From Kluyvera ascorbata (GTDB lineage: Bacteria; Pseudomonadota; Gammaproteobacteria; Enterobacterales; Enterobacteriaceae), in contig CP070603.1 of assembly GCA_016939855.1 (NCBI GenBank), forward strand, positions 103,778 through 139,503: a DNA stretch of 35,726 nt. The letters are read 5' to 3'. Numbering within the stretch: position 1 is the first letter of the stretch; the number at the start of each line of letters is the position of its first letter. The notes beneath the pieces are model-generated. The model ran no database searches, was not told the DNA's origin, and was given only the letters and a program-made list of their open reading frames with translations. This document shows, one piece after another, positions 18,543 to 30,459 of the stretch. The position numbers and the translations under genes are program-made.

Positions 18543-18631
18543 TTTTTATCAAAAAAAGTAGAGAAAAAGTAGGGTCTCTGGTGTTAACAAATGAGCGACA
18601 ATTAGCGCCAGCGACCTGCTATATTTAACCA

Positions 18632-18675
18632 GCGGTTAACTTTGGCTTATCTTCACCTTAACGCGGCTTTTTTTG
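18632..18675 (+). terminator. Possible rsmG terminator
   Basis: GCGGTTAA (18632-18639) can pair with TTAACGC (18658-18664) with one bulged G, followed by GG and a C-T7 run (18667-18674). The stem is weak and the loop long, so the call is tentative. Confidence 0.35.
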
Positions 18676-19038
18676 TTAAGACTTAAAATAGTCAACATGG
18701 AAAATATCAGTCTGCTAAAAGTAAGCCCATTCGTCATTTTGTCATGTTAATAAATTATTATGAATGTCAATGAATGGTTTTTGTTCTGTATCGCGGTGTT
18801 TTTAAAAGAGTTCGCGAATTAAGTCTTATATATCAGAATGATGAGAACATCCGTTTTGCTACAATGATTTATGCGCTTTGCTCGAAAATGTTTAATTTGT
18901 GATCTTGTGCACGCTTTGTAATCACTATTTTCGGTGTATTTGCAGTTTTGTACGATCGTTCACACTTTGGCGAAAAGTAGAAAAATAGCGCGAATGAAAA
19001 ATAATTAAATATTTATTCACGTTTTGGCTACTTATTGT

Positions 19039-19066
19039 TTGAAATCACGGGGTGTCACCGTATAAT
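19039..19066 (+). promoter_or_regulatory. atp operon promoter
   Basis: TTGAAA (19039-19044), a 16-bp spacer and a perfect TATAAT (19061-19066), about 85 nt before the atpI start. It is the strongest sigma-70 match in the interval and suits a constitutive operon. Confidence 0.85.
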
Positions 19067-19156
19067 TTGACCGCTTTTTGATGCTTGACTCAGAGCATTA
19101 AAGAACGTTTTATACGACACGCGGCATACCTCAAAGGGAGCAGGAGTACAAACGTG

Positions 19157-20361
<1,205 letters not shown>

Positions 20362-20379
20362 TTTACCAACACTACTACG

Positions 20380-20664
<285 letters not shown>

Positions 20665-20713
20665 TAAGTAAGAGCAATATCAGAACGTTAACTAGATAAA
20701 GAGGCATTGTGCT

Positions 20714-21184
20714 GTGAATCTTAACGCAACAATCCTCGGCCAGGCCATCGCGTTTGTCCTCTTCGTTCTGTTCTGCATGAAATACGTATGGCCGCCTTTA
20801 ATGGCTGCCATCGAAAAGCGTCAAAAAGAAATTGCTGACGGCCTTTCTTCTGCAGAACGAGCTAAAAAGGATTTGGACCTTGCACAGGCCAATGCGACCG
20901 ACCAGCTGAAAAAAGCGAAAGCGGAAGCCCAGGTAATCATCGAGCAGGCGAACAAACGTCGCTCTCAGATCCTGGACGAAGCCAAAACTGAAGCAGAGCA
21001 GGAACGTAACAAAATCGTGGCACAGGCTCAGGCAGAAATTGATGCTGAGCGTAAACGTGCCCGCGAAGAGCTGCGTAAGCAAGTCGCTATCCTGGCTGTT
21101 GCTGGCGCCGAGAAGATCATCGAACGTTCCGTGGATGAAGCTGCTAACAGCGACATCGTGGACAAACTTGTCGCTGAACTGTAA
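20714..21184 (+). CDS. atpF: ATP synthase subunit b
   Basis: Peripheral-stalk subunit, 156 residues, working as a dimer that links Fo to F1. One N-terminal membrane helix ([20 protein letters not shown]) is followed by a long charged right-handed coiled coil (about residues 30-122) and a delta-binding C-terminus (VDKLVAEL). It starts with GTG at 20714, as in E. coli, with AGAGG upstream. It is 14 nt from atpH. Confidence 0.98.
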   Translation: MNLNATILGQAIAFVLFVLFCMKYVWPPLMAAIEKRQKEIADGLSSAERAKKDLDLAQANATDQLKKAKAEAQVIIEQANKRRSQILDEAKTEAEQERNKIVAQAQAEIDAERKRAREELRKQVAILAVAGAEKIIERSVDEAANSDIVDKLVAEL

Positions 21185-21198
21185 GGAGGGAGGGGCTG

Positions 21199-21732
21199 AT
21201 GTCTGAATTTGTTACGGTAGCTCGCCCCTACGCCAAAGCAGCTTTTGACTTTGCCGTCGAACACAAAAGCGTAGATCGCTGGCAGGACATGCTGGCGTTT
21301 GCCGCCGAAGTGACGAAGAACGAACAAATGGCAGAGCTTCTGTCTGGTGCGCTGGCACCGGAAACGCTCTCTAAGTCGTTTATCGCAGTATGCGGTGAGC
21401 AACTGGACGAAAACGGCCAGAACCTGATTAAGGTTATGGCTGAAAATGGTCGTCTTAAAGTGCTCCCGGATGTTCTCGAGCAGTTCATTCATCTGCGCGC
21501 CGCGAGTGAAGCTACCTCTGAGGTAGAAGTCATCTCCGCTAATGCACTGAATGAAGAACAGCTTGCGAAAATCAGCGCCGCGATGGAAAAGCGTCTGTCA
21601 CGCAAAGTTAAGCTGAATTGCAAAATCGATAAGTCTGTAATGGCGGGCGTTATCATCCGTGCGGGTGATATGGTCATTGATGGCAGCGTACGCGGCCGTC
21701 TTGAGCGCCTTGCAGACGTCTTGCAGTCTTAA
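21199..21732 (+). CDS. atpH: ATP synthase subunit delta
   Basis: Links the top of F1 to the b-dimer, 177 residues. The N-terminal helical domain begins [16 protein letters not shown], the OSCP/delta signature. The C-terminal part has [26 protein letters not shown], the conserved GG/D-G-S end motif. A strong GGAGGG ribosome site lies just upstream. It is followed by atpA after 12 nt. Confidence 0.98.
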   Translation: MSEFVTVARPYAKAAFDFAVEHKSVDRWQDMLAFAAEVTKNEQMAELLSGALAPETLSKSFIAVCGEQLDENGQNLIKVMAENGRLKVLPDVLEQFIHLRAASEATSEVEVISANALNEEQLAKISAAMEKRLSRKVKLNCKIDKSVMAGVIIRAGDMVIDGSVRGRLERLADVLQS

Positions 21733-21744
21733 GGGGACTGGAGC

Positions 21745-23286
21745 ATGCAACTGAATTCCACCGAAATCAGCGAACTGATCAAGCAGCGCATTGCTCAGTT
21801 CAGTGTTGTGAGTGAAGCTCACAACGAAGGTACTATTGTTTCTGTAAGTGACGGTGTTATCCGCATTCACGGCCTGGCCGATTGTATGCAGGGTGAAATG
21901 ATTTCCCTGCCGGGTAACCGTTACGCTATCGCACTGAACCTGGAGCGCGACTCCGTAGGTGCTGTAGTCATGGGTCCGTACGCTGACCTTGCCGAAGGCA
22001 TGACCGTCAAGTGTACTGGTCGTATCCTGGAAGTTCCGGTTGGCCGTGGCCTGCTGGGCCGTGTGGTTAACACCCTGGGTGCACCAATCGATGGTAAAGG
22101 CGCGCTGGACAACGACGGCTTCTCCGCCGTTGAAGCTATCGCACCAGGCGTAATCGAACGTCAGTCCGTTGATCAGCCAGTTCAGACTGGTTATAAATCC
22201 GTTGATGCCATGATCCCAATCGGTCGTGGTCAGCGTGAACTGATCATCGGCGACCGTCAGACCGGTAAAACCGCGCTGGCAATCGACGCCATCATCAACC
22301 AACGTGATTCCGGCATCAAGTGCGTATACGTTGCTATCGGCCAGAAAGCGTCCACCATTTCTAACGTGGTACGTAAACTGGAAGAACACGGCGCGCTGGC
22401 TAACACCATCGTTGTTGTGGCAACCGCGTCTGAATCCGCTGCACTGCAATACCTGGCACCATATGCCGGTTGCGCAATGGGCGAATACTTCCGCGACCGC
22501 GGCGAAGATGCGCTGATCATTTACGATGACCTGTCTAAACAGGCTGTCGCATACCGTCAGATCTCCCTGCTGCTCCGTCGTCCACCAGGACGTGAAGCAT
22601 TCCCGGGCGACGTATTCTACCTCCACTCCCGTCTGCTGGAGCGTGCTGCGCGTGTTAACGCCGAATACGTTGAAACTTTCACCAAAGGTGAAGTGAAAGG
22701 GAAAACCGGTTCACTGACTGCTCTGCCGATTATCGAAACGCAGGCAGGTGACGTTTCCGCATTCGTTCCGACCAACGTAATTTCCATTACCGATGGTCAG
22801 ATCTTCCTGGAAACCAACCTGTTCAACGCCGGTATTCGTCCTGCGGTTAACCCGGGTATCTCCGTATCCCGTGTTGGTGGTGCAGCTCAGACCAAGATCA
22901 TGAAAAAACTGTCCGGTGGTATCCGTACCGCTCTGGCACAGTACCGTGAACTGGCAGCATTCTCCCAGTTCGCATCTGACCTTGACGATGCAACCCGTAA
23001 GCAGCTGGACCATGGTCAGAAAGTAACTGAACTGCTGAAACAGAAACAGTATGCGCCGATGTCAGTCGCGCAGCAGTCTCTGGTTCTGTTCGCGGCAGAA
23101 CGTGGTTATCTGGCGGATGTAGAACTGGCGAAAATCGGTAGCTTCGAAGCCGCTCTGCTGGCTTACGTTGACCGTGATCACGCTCCGTTGATGCAAGAGA
23201 TCAACCAGTCCGGTGGCTATAACGACGAAATCGAAGGCAAGCTGAAAGGCATCCTCGATTCCTTCAAAGCAACCCAATCCTGGTAA
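21745..23286 (+). CDS. atpA: ATP synthase subunit alpha
   Basis: The non-catalytic nucleotide-binding subunit of F1 (alpha3beta3). It has the Walker A GDRQTGKT near residue 169, the Walker B region [12 protein letters not shown], and the ATP synthase alpha/beta signature [14 protein letters not shown]. That signature is followed by the Arg-containing loop that completes the beta catalytic site. At 513 residues it equals E. coli AtpA. The 49-nt spacer to atpG contains a stable hairpin. Confidence 0.99.
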   Translation: MQLNSTEISELIKQRIAQFSVVSEAHNEGTIVSVSDGVIRIHGLADCMQGEMISLPGNRYAIALNLERDSVGAVVMGPYADLAEGMTVKCTGRILEVPVGRGLLGRVVNTLGAPIDGKGALDNDGFSAVEAIAPGVIERQSVDQPVQTGYKSVDAMIPIGRGQRELIIGDRQTGKTALAIDAIINQRDSGIKCVYVAIGQKASTISNVVRKLEEHGALANTIVVVATASESAALQYLAPYAGCAMGEYFRDRGEDALIIYDDLSKQAVAYRQISLLLRRPPGREAFPGDVFYLHSRLLERAARVNAEYVETFTKGEVKGKTGSLTALPIIETQAGDVSAFVPTNVISITDGQIFLETNLFNAGIRPAVNPGISVSRVGGAAQTKIMKKLSGGIRTALAQYRELAAFSQFASDLDDATRKQLDHGQKVTELLKQKQYAPMSVAQQSLVLFAAERGYLADVELAKIGSFEAALLAYVDRDHAPLMQEINQSGGYNDEIEGKLKGILDSFKATQSW

Positions 23287-23292
23287 AGTCTG

Positions 23293-23316
23293 ACGGCCTG
23301 TCTTAGGGCAGGCCGT
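23293..23316 (+). repeat. atpA-atpG intercistronic hairpin
   Basis: A 10-bp stem (23293-23302 with 23307-23316, including one G-U pair) with a TTAG loop, just before the atpG ribosome site AGGAG. There is no U-run, so it is not a terminator. It probably tunes relative alpha and gamma synthesis. Confidence 0.7.
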
Positions 23317-23335
23317 AGGCATTGAGGAGAAGCTC

Positions 23336-25608
<2,273 letters not shown>

Positions 25609-25628
25609 CGCCTTAATCGGAGGGTGAT

Positions 25629-26048
25629 ATGGCAATGACTTACCACCTGGACGTCGTCAGCGCAGAGCAACAAATGTTCTCTGGTCTGGTCGAGAAAATC
25701 CAGGTAACGGGTAGCGAAGGTGAGCTGGGTATTTACCCGGGCCACGCCCCGCTGCTCACCGCCATTAAGCCTGGTATGATTCGCATCGTTAAACAGCACG
25801 GTCACGAAGAGTTTATCTATCTGTCCGGCGGCATTCTTGAAGTGCAGTCTGGCAGCGTGACCGTTCTGGCTGATACCGCAATTCGCGGTCAGGACCTCGA
25901 CGAAGCGCGCGCGATTGAAGCGAAGCGTAAGGCCGAAGAGCACATTAAGAGCTCTCATGGTGACGTGGATTACGCTCAGGCGTCTGCGGAACTGGCCAAA
26001 GCGATCGCTAAACTGCGCGTTATCGAGTTGACCAAAAAAGCGATGTAA
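25629..26048 (+). CDS. atpC: ATP synthase subunit epsilon
   Basis: Rotor subunit and intrinsic inhibitor of ATP hydrolysis, 139 residues. The N-terminal beta-sandwich begins [20 protein letters not shown] and includes [14 protein letters not shown]. The C-terminal helical hairpin ([36 protein letters not shown]) can extend into F1. It is the last gene of the operon, followed 20 nt later by a strong terminator. Confidence 0.98.
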   Translation: MAMTYHLDVVSAEQQMFSGLVEKIQVTGSEGELGIYPGHAPLLTAIKPGMIRIVKQHGHEEFIYLSGGILEVQSGSVTVLADTAIRGQDLDEARAIEAKRKAEEHIKSSHGDVDYAQASAELAKAIAKLRVIELTKKAM

Positions 26049-26068
26049 CACCGGCTTGAAAGTCAAAA

Positions 26069-26099
26069 AGCCAGTCTGGTTTCCAGGCTGGCTTTTTTT
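26069..26099 (+). terminator. atp operon intrinsic terminator
   Basis: An 11-bp stem (26069-26079 with 26083-26093, AGCCAGTCTGG and its complement with one G-U pair), loop TTT, then a run of seven T residues at 26093-26099. Confidence 0.95.
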
Positions 26100-26144
26100 A
26101 TGGCTTGTTTTAATTTAAATGAAACTGAAAAGGTATTTTAAATA

Positions 26145-26166
26145 TTTTGTGATTTGAATCACAAAA
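26145..26166. promoter_or_regulatory. CRP/FNR-type palindrome 1
   Basis: Two perfect 10-base arms around a central TG. The core TGTGAT-TTGA-ATCACA matches the CRP consensus in both half-sites and is one base per arm away from the FNR consensus TTGAT-N4-ATCAA. It could also fold as an RNA hairpin with a TTGA loop if atp transcription reads through. Confidence 0.65.
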
Positions 26167-26204
26167 CTGTTGATCGATAAATGTCCGAGGAGTAGACTTC
26201 TTTT

Positions 26205-26220
26205 TGTGACATGAGTCACA
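26205..26220. promoter_or_regulatory. CRP-type palindrome 2
   Basis: TGTGAC-ATGA-GTCACA, with both CRP half-sites (TGTGA and TCACA) perfect. Its centre is 57 bp from that of palindrome 1 and 40 bp before the small ORF start. Confidence 0.6.
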
Positions 26221-26252
26221 GAAAACACCACTACTATCGCAGGATTAAAATC

Positions 26253-26324
26253 ATGAAACTGATCAATAAAATCATCGCTCTCTTCAGCGCTATGAACATC
26301 TCTTTCGGTACTTTCAACCTGTAA
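26253..26324 (+). CDS. Predicted 23-residue small membrane-type peptide (possible Ecr-family)
   Basis: A 24-codon ORF starting MKLINKIIALFSAMN and ending ISFGTFNL. AGGA at 26241-26244 is 8 nt before the ATG, an ideal ribosome site. The peptide has a short basic start and then a mostly hydrophobic stretch, enough for one short membrane span or an amphipathic helix. It sits between the atp terminator and its own terminator-like hairpin, with two CRP-type palindromes upstream, so it looks like an independent unit. The 72-nt length equals that recalled for ecr, a small transmembrane protein tied to colistin heteroresistance through PhoPQ in the Enterobacter cloacae complex. Sequence identity to it could not be checked. 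No good -10 box was found at a standard distance from either palindrome. Confidence 0.65.
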   Translation: MKLINKIIALFSAMNISFGTFNL

Positions 26325-26436
26325 GGTTGATGACCGCACTGGCCGCCTCACCTGTAGGTCAGATGCCGTTCTGTTAAGCGCTGTACCGCTAACGAAAACC
26401 ACAACACATGCGGTGTAAACAGAACCAAAAATGAAG
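26325..26436 (+). ncRNA. Structured tail downstream of the small ORF; possible sRNA or 3' UTR
   Basis: 112 nt between the small ORF stop and the hairpin at 26437. A nested fold is visible: GTTCTGTT (26368-26375) pairs with AACAGAAC (26418-26425), and inside it ACCGC (26385-26389) pairs with GCGGT (26410-26414), with a single-stranded A-rich loop between. No ORF was found here. The pattern suits a dual-function small RNA or a protected 3' UTR. This is inference from folding by eye. Confidence 0.35.
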
Positions 26437-26466
26437 AAGGTCGCCTCACGGCGACCTTTGTATTTT
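26437..26466. terminator. Probable bidirectional terminator (small-ORF unit and pelX)
   Basis: A perfect 9-bp stem (26437-26445 with 26450-26458, AAGGTCGCC and its complement) with loop TCAC. On the plus strand it is followed by TGTATTTT, and on the minus strand by CTTCATTTTT. Both tails are T-rich but broken, so termination could work in either direction. Confidence 0.65.
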
Positions 26467-26467
26467 G

Positions 26468-26555
26468 TAGGCCGGTGAATTTCCCGGAGTCGGTGCTGAC
26501 GCACCTCGTCCGGGCTACCCAATTATGTAGCCCGGCCAAGCGAAGCGCCGCCGGG
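26468..26555. repeat. REP cluster downstream of pelX
   Basis: Two palindromic units. The first (26468-26518) nests CCCGGA (26483-26488) with TCCGGG (26509-26514) around GGTGC-TGAC-GCACC (26492-26505). The second begins GTAGCCCGGC at 26528 and ends GCCGCCGGGG (26546-26555). Both have the typical GTAGCCCGG / CCGGGCTAC REP borders. They lie just after the pelX stop. Confidence 0.8.
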
Positions 26556-26566
26556 GAAGCGATTAC

Positions 26567-28744
26567 TTAATCCTTGTTCAGGAAATTCCCGGTATCAAAA
26601 CTCCCGTCCGCATTACGGGTTAGCGGCTGCGGTAACTCCAGCGACTGGAAATCTTCCGCACGCAGCTCCTTCCCTTCCGTATTAACGCTTTTTCCCTTCT
26701 CGATGAAGTAGTTGGTTGCATCAACGTTCCCCACCACCGCATCGTCGTATTTCCCCGGCTGGCTGCGCAGCGAAATGTTGTCGCTGAACACGCCCTGGGT
26801 TGCGGCATCCCCGTATGGGCTTGGGCGGAAGATGAAGTTGAAGCGCTGGTTATCCACGGCAACGTTATTCACCACCACCAGCTTGCCTGGGTTGAAGTTA
26901 TCGGTGAAACCATCAAGATGGTTGCCAATAGCAATGCTATTGCGGATTTCATGGGCCACTGGCTGGCCTTCACCACCGAGCTTGAAGCCGTTGCTGGTGT
27001 TATTGCGGGCAATAGAGTTCTCAATCACCACCACGCCGTTGGCACCATCTTCAATCTTGTTGAACAGATCGAAGCCATCATCGATGTTGTCGTGGGAGTA
27101 ACACCCTTCCAGTCGGTTACCTTCACCCACGCGCATCTTCACCGCAAAACCGTCGGCGTTGATCTTACCCGGATCTTCGTTGCGATAAGATTCGGAGTTC
27201 ACCACGCGGTTATGGCTTGCCCACAGCGGGCGACCGATCTTATCGGCAGAAGAGATCTGAATTCCGGTATCGTCGTTGTGATAGGCGGTGACGTTTTCGA
27301 TAAGGTTATGGCTTCCCTGAATGCGCAGGCTCTTGTCGGTAATATCGATACCTCGAATCGTCCAGTAGTGAGCGTCCAGCAACATGCCGTGGATAACCGC
27401 TTTACCGGTGGCTTCCAGCGTTTTACGTCCATTTTCAAGGCCGCTTGCGGAAAGTGGAATATCCGTTTTTGCATAGTCGCCTGCTGCCAGTACCACTTTA
27501 CCGCCCGGTGGCACAAGCGCGATGGCGGAGGCTAAATCCAGCGGTGCTTCTGCCGTGCCTTTAGCATCGGCTTTACCGTCCGCAGCAGCGTACAGCGTAC
27601 TGTTTGCCACCGCTTTATACTGGCTAACGGTAAGCTGCTGTTCAACCGGTGAACGATCGCCGCCGCTGGTGGGGGTAAACGTAATCTGGAAGCTGTTGTT
27701 GTCTTTAAGCGTGGCTGGCAGGGTAAACATCTCGCCGGCTTTCACCGGTTTATTCTCCCCGATCACTACTTCATTCTGGCGCACCGAGAACAGACCATCG
27801 TAGTTCGCTCGCGCCTGTAAGGTGTAGTTCGCCCCGGCGCTTTGGCTGCCGGATGCGACCTGCATCACCACCGGCCAGGATTTTGCGACGAACGGCTTCG
27901 AGGCGACGGTCTGGGCTGCCGACGTGGTCAGTGAGGCATCACTCACGGTGATTTTCGCGTTACGGGAGGCAAAGAAACCGACGTAGTACTGCTTTTTATC
28001 CTGAACCGAAATTAGATCGGCATTCGGCACCTGCTGAGTTGTCCACTCTTCGCTACCAACCGGCGCCCAGGCGGTAATAAAGCCCTCATTGGTTCGCTCG
28101 AGCTTAAGGCGGAAGGCCGGTGACTCTCGCAGATTAACACCTTCCTTGTAGCTGACCTTTTTAATTTCGGAGCCCGCGTTCCCCCACGGTTGGGTGATGC
28201 CGTTGCGTGAGATAGCCTGTAGCTTCACGCGGTAATCGTCTTTTTTATCCTGAGTCATGATGGCGTTCATCACCATATTCGATGCCGCAGGAAACTCTTC
28301 ATAACCTTCTTTCAACGGCTCCTGACGAGGAATGCCGATAATATCGCGCACCAACAGTCCGGCCCCTTCCTGAGCGGCCGGCTTAGCACCATTTTCTGGG
28401 CCAAACTGATCGACGGTTACCGTGGCGGAGAGAACAAAATTCTCGTCACTCGGTACGGTGGTGTAGAAAAAGGTCAGGCCATCGTGTGAGTTAGCAATCT
28501 TACCGCCACGACTTTCGATGGTGATAGGTTTGCTAAGAGAGGCAGTTTGTTGTGGAGTCAGCGTCTTACCGTCAATCGTCACGTTGTTAACGCCAATCTT
28601 CTCCGGTAACACATTGGAGGAGAAGTTTACGTCGGTAGATTGCCCAAAAGCGATCGCCTTCCATTGCTGGGGCGCCTGAGCGTGTGCCGACAGAGAGAGT
28701 GCTGCGCTACAAAGCGTCAGAGCCAGAGGTATTTTCTTTTTCAT
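26567..28744 (-). CDS. pelX: Periplasmic family-9 polysaccharide lyase (PelX-like exo-pectate lyase)
   Basis: Cleaves polygalacturonate by beta-elimination. PelX of Dickeya is a periplasmic exo-enzyme that releases unsaturated dimers. A Sec signal peptide ends at about residue 22-24 (LSLSAHAQA). Residues about 30-285 look like a beta-sandwich domain, about 287-375 like a fibronectin-type/linker domain, and about 385-700 form the right-handed beta-helix with repeated N-x-V/I stacks. The calcium Asp set D531 (NADGF), D555/D556 and D559 (NIDDGFD) has exactly the 24-1-3 spacing of Pel9A D209/D233/D234/D237. K588 (NGFKLGG) is the likely catalytic base. 725 residues. It lies on the strand opposite to atp and glm, in a place where E. 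coli has no gene, and has a KdgR-type box upstream. The exo mode is inferred from domain layout. Confidence 0.88.
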   Translation of the reverse strand: MKKKIPLALTLCSAALSLSAHAQAPQQWKAIAFGQSTDVNFSSNVLPEKIGVNNVTIDGKTLTPQQTASLSKPITIESRGGKIANSHDGLTFFYTTVPSDENFVLSATVTVDQFGPENGAKPAAQEGAGLLVRDIIGIPRQEPLKEGYEEFPAASNMVMNAIMTQDKKDDYRVKLQAISRNGITQPWGNAGSEIKKVSYKEGVNLRESPAFRLKLERTNEGFITAWAPVGSEEWTTQQVPNADLISVQDKKQYYVGFFASRNAKITVSDASLTTSAAQTVASKPFVAKSWPVVMQVASGSQSAGANYTLQARANYDGLFSVRQNEVVIGENKPVKAGEMFTLPATLKDNNSFQITFTPTSGGDRSPVEQQLTVSQYKAVANSTLYAAADGKADAKGTAEAPLDLASAIALVPPGGKVVLAAGDYAKTDIPLSASGLENGRKTLEATGKAVIHGMLLDAHYWTIRGIDITDKSLRIQGSHNLIENVTAYHNDDTGIQISSADKIGRPLWASHNRVVNSESYRNEDPGKINADGFAVKMRVGEGNRLEGCYSHDNIDDGFDLFNKIEDGANGVVVIENSIARNNTSNGFKLGGEGQPVAHEIRNSIAIGNHLDGFTDNFNPGKLVVVNNVAVDNQRFNFIFRPSPYGDAATQGVFSDNISLRSQPGKYDDAVVGNVDATNYFIEKGKSVNTEGKELRAEDFQSLELPQPLTRNADGSFDTGNFLNKD

Positions 28745-28773
28745 ATCATCTTCCTGAATGGTTGAGCGCCGTA

Positions 28774-28816
28774 ATTATCAACAAATCAAAACGCTGTTTC
28801 TTTTTTGCTCGTCACA
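28774..28816 (-). promoter_or_regulatory. pelX promoter with CRP half-site
   Basis: On the minus strand GATAAT (28779-28774) is a 5/6 -10 box, giving a start near 28767. TGTGA (28816-28812) is a perfect CRP half-site, but the second half is degenerate. The site centre (28808.5) falls 41.5 bp upstream of the start, the class II position. There is no good -35, consistent with activator dependence. Confidence 0.5.
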
Positions 28817-28826
28817 ATAATGAGTA

Positions 28827-28846
28827 AATAAAACGGCGTTTTAAAT
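28827..28846. promoter_or_regulatory. KdgR-type operator upstream of pelX
   Basis: The 20-bp AATAAAACGGCGTTTTAAAT matches the KdgR consensus AATRAAAYRNYRTTTYATTT at 18 of 20 positions and contains the perfect dyad TAAAACG-G-CGTTTTA (28829-28843). KdgR represses pectin and 2-keto-3-deoxygluconate genes in enterobacteria, so the site fits the gene. Confidence 0.7.
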
Positions 28847-29011
28847 TATGGGTTTCTTTATTCAGGTATCAAAAAAACAATATAAGCAGAGAGATAGCGC
28901 GCTATCTGGCGATTGAGCCGAATTCTTACAAGACAAATGCGTTTGATATGGACGAAAATAAGGGAAGAAAATCAGGTCGAAAGGGGATGTTGAACGTTTT
29001 ATCATCAAGCC

Positions 29012-29067
29012 ATTTCATGGCGAAAAATATGTAGAATTTTCAACGTTAACCCGCTTTACTTCATACT
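29012..29067 (+). promoter_or_regulatory. glmU promoter with NagC-like operator
   Basis: CATACT (29062-29067) with TTCAAC (29039-29044) at 17 bp is the best -10/-35 pair. ATTTC-ATGGC-GAAAAAT (29012-29028) is an inverted-repeat site of NagC/Mlc type centred about 54 bp before the predicted start. In E. coli, NagC activates glmUS from upstream sites. The assignment here is by resemblance only. Confidence 0.35.
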
Positions 29068-29088
29068 TAATCTACAGACAGGATACCT

Positions 29089-30459
29089 ATGTCTAACCGT
29101 ACCATGAGCGTTGTGATCCTTGCCGCAGGCAAAGGCACGCGTATGTATTCCGATCTCCCAAAAGTGCTGCACACCCTGGCAGGCAAGCCAATGGTGCAGC
29201 ATGTTATTGATGCCGCGAATCATGTTGGCGCGAACCAAGTTCACCTGGTGTACGGTCACGGCGGTGATTTACTTAAGCAAACCTTATCCGACGATAAGCT
29301 GAACTGGGTACTACAGGCCGAACAGCTGGGTACCGGTCATGCGATGCAGCAGGCTGCGCCGTTCTTCGCGGATGACGAAGATATTCTGATGCTCTACGGC
29401 GACGTGCCGCTGATCTCTGTTGAAACGCTGCAACGCCTGCGTGAAGCCAAGCCGCAGGGCGGGATTGGCCTGCTGACTGTGGTGCTGGACGATCCGAGCG
29501 GCTATGGCCGTATTACCCGTGAAAACGGCAAAGTGACCGGCATTGTTGAGCACAAAGATGCCACCGAAGCACAGCGTCAGATTCAGGAAATTAACACCGG
29601 TATCCTGATTGCTAACGGCGCGGACCTGAAGCGCTGGCTGGCGAAACTGAACAACAACAATGCGCAGGGCGAATTTTATATCACCGATATTATCGCCATG
29701 GCATACCACGAAGGCCGCGAAATTGCTGCTGTTCACCCGGCGCGTATCAGTGAAACTGACGGCGTGAATAACCGCCTGCAGCTTGCCCGTCTTGAGCGTA
29801 TTTATCAGTCCGAACAGGCTGAAAAACTGCTGCTGGCAGGCGTGATGCTGCGTGACCCAGCGCGTTTTGACCTGCGAGGCACCCTGTCTCACGGGCGTGA
29901 TGTCGAAATTGATACTAACGTTATCCTTGAAGGCAACGTGGTGCTGGGTCATCGCGTCAAAATCGGCGCGGGCTGCGTGATTAAAAACGCCACCATCGGC
30001 GACGACTGTGAAATCAGCCCGTACAGCGTTGTGGAAGATGCTCATCTGGAGGCCGCCTGCACCATCGGCCCGTTTGCTCGTCTGCGTCCTGGCGCTGAGC
30101 TGCTGGAAGGCGCGCACGTGGGTAATTTCGTCGAAATGAAAAAAGCGCGTCTGGGTAAAGGCTCGAAAGCCGGTCACCTGACCTACCTCGGCGACGCGGA
30201 AATTGGCGACAACGTGAACATCGGCGCGGGTACCATTACCTGCAACTACGATGGCGCCAACAAGTTTAAAACGATTATTGGCGATGACGTTTTTGTCGGC
30301 TCCGACAGCCAATTGGTTGCTCCGGTCACCATTGGCAAAGGTGTCACTATCGCGGCCGGTACCACCGTGACCCGCGATGTTGCTGATAACGAACTGGTGC
30401 TGAGCCGCGTACCGCAGGTACACAAGCAAGGCTGGCAGCGCCCGGTGAAGAAGAAGTAG
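29089..30459 (+). CDS. glmU: GlmU, bifunctional GlcN-1-P acetyltransferase / GlcNAc-1-P uridyltransferase
   Basis: Makes UDP-GlcNAc for peptidoglycan and LPS in two steps. The N-terminal pyrophosphorylase domain begins [21 protein letters not shown] (signature G-x-G-T-x-M and K of PKVLH) and contains GTGHAMQQA and YGDVPLIS. The C-terminal half is a left-handed beta-helix of hexapeptide repeats ([28 protein letters not shown]) with the acetyltransferase residues in [23 protein letters not shown]. It has 456 residues, as in E. coli, with AGGA before the ATG. It is followed by glmS in one operon. Confidence 0.98.
   Translation: MSNRTMSVVILAAGKGTRMYSDLPKVLHTLAGKPMVQHVIDAANHVGANQVHLVYGHGGDLLKQTLSDDKLNWVLQAEQLGTGHAMQQAAPFFADDEDILMLYGDVPLISVETLQRLREAKPQGGIGLLTVVLDDPSGYGRITRENGKVTGIVEHKDATEAQRQIQEINTGILIANGADLKRWLAKLNNNNAQGEFYITDIIAMAYHEGREIAAVHPARISETDGVNNRLQLARLERIYQSEQAEKLLLAGVMLRDPARFDLRGTLSHGRDVEIDTNVILEGNVVLGHRVKIGAGCVIKNATIGDDCEISPYSVVEDAHLEAACTIGPFARLRPGAELLEGAHVGNFVEMKKARLGKGSKAGHLTYLGDAEIGDNVNIGAGTITCNYDGANKFKTIIGDDVFVGSDSQLVAPVTIGKGVTIAAGTTVTRDVADNELVLSRVPQVHKQGWQRPVKKK

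Larger units (their letters stand above)
18543..19156. other. AT-rich rsmG-atpI intergenic region
   Basis: 614 bp with no gene I can support. It holds a weak terminator-like structure at 18632-18675, a long AT-rich stretch (about 18700-19030) of the kind that binds Fis, IHF or H-NS, and the atp promoter at 19039-19066. A 17-codon ORF at 18697 has no ribosome binding site and was not accepted. Confidence 0.6.
28745..29088. other. pelX-glmU divergent intergenic region
   Basis: 344 bp holding the pelX promoter with KdgR and CRP-like sites (28774-28846) and the glmU promoter with a NagC-like site (29012-29067). The A/T-rich middle (28850-28990) shows nothing else I can name. It includes the palindrome ATAGCGCGCTAT near 28904-28915. 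Confidence 0.6.

Noticed and set aside
18697..18750. 17-codon ORF (MENISLLK...) between rsmG and atpI
   Set aside because: No Shine-Dalgarno, and no promoter with a usable -35. Such short ORFs are expected by chance in AT-rich DNA.
28948..29034. 28-codon ORF in the pelX-glmU spacer (MDENKGRKSG...)
   Set aside because: No ribosome binding site before its ATG, a composition not typical of a protein, and it overlaps the likely NagC site of glmU. Treated as chance.
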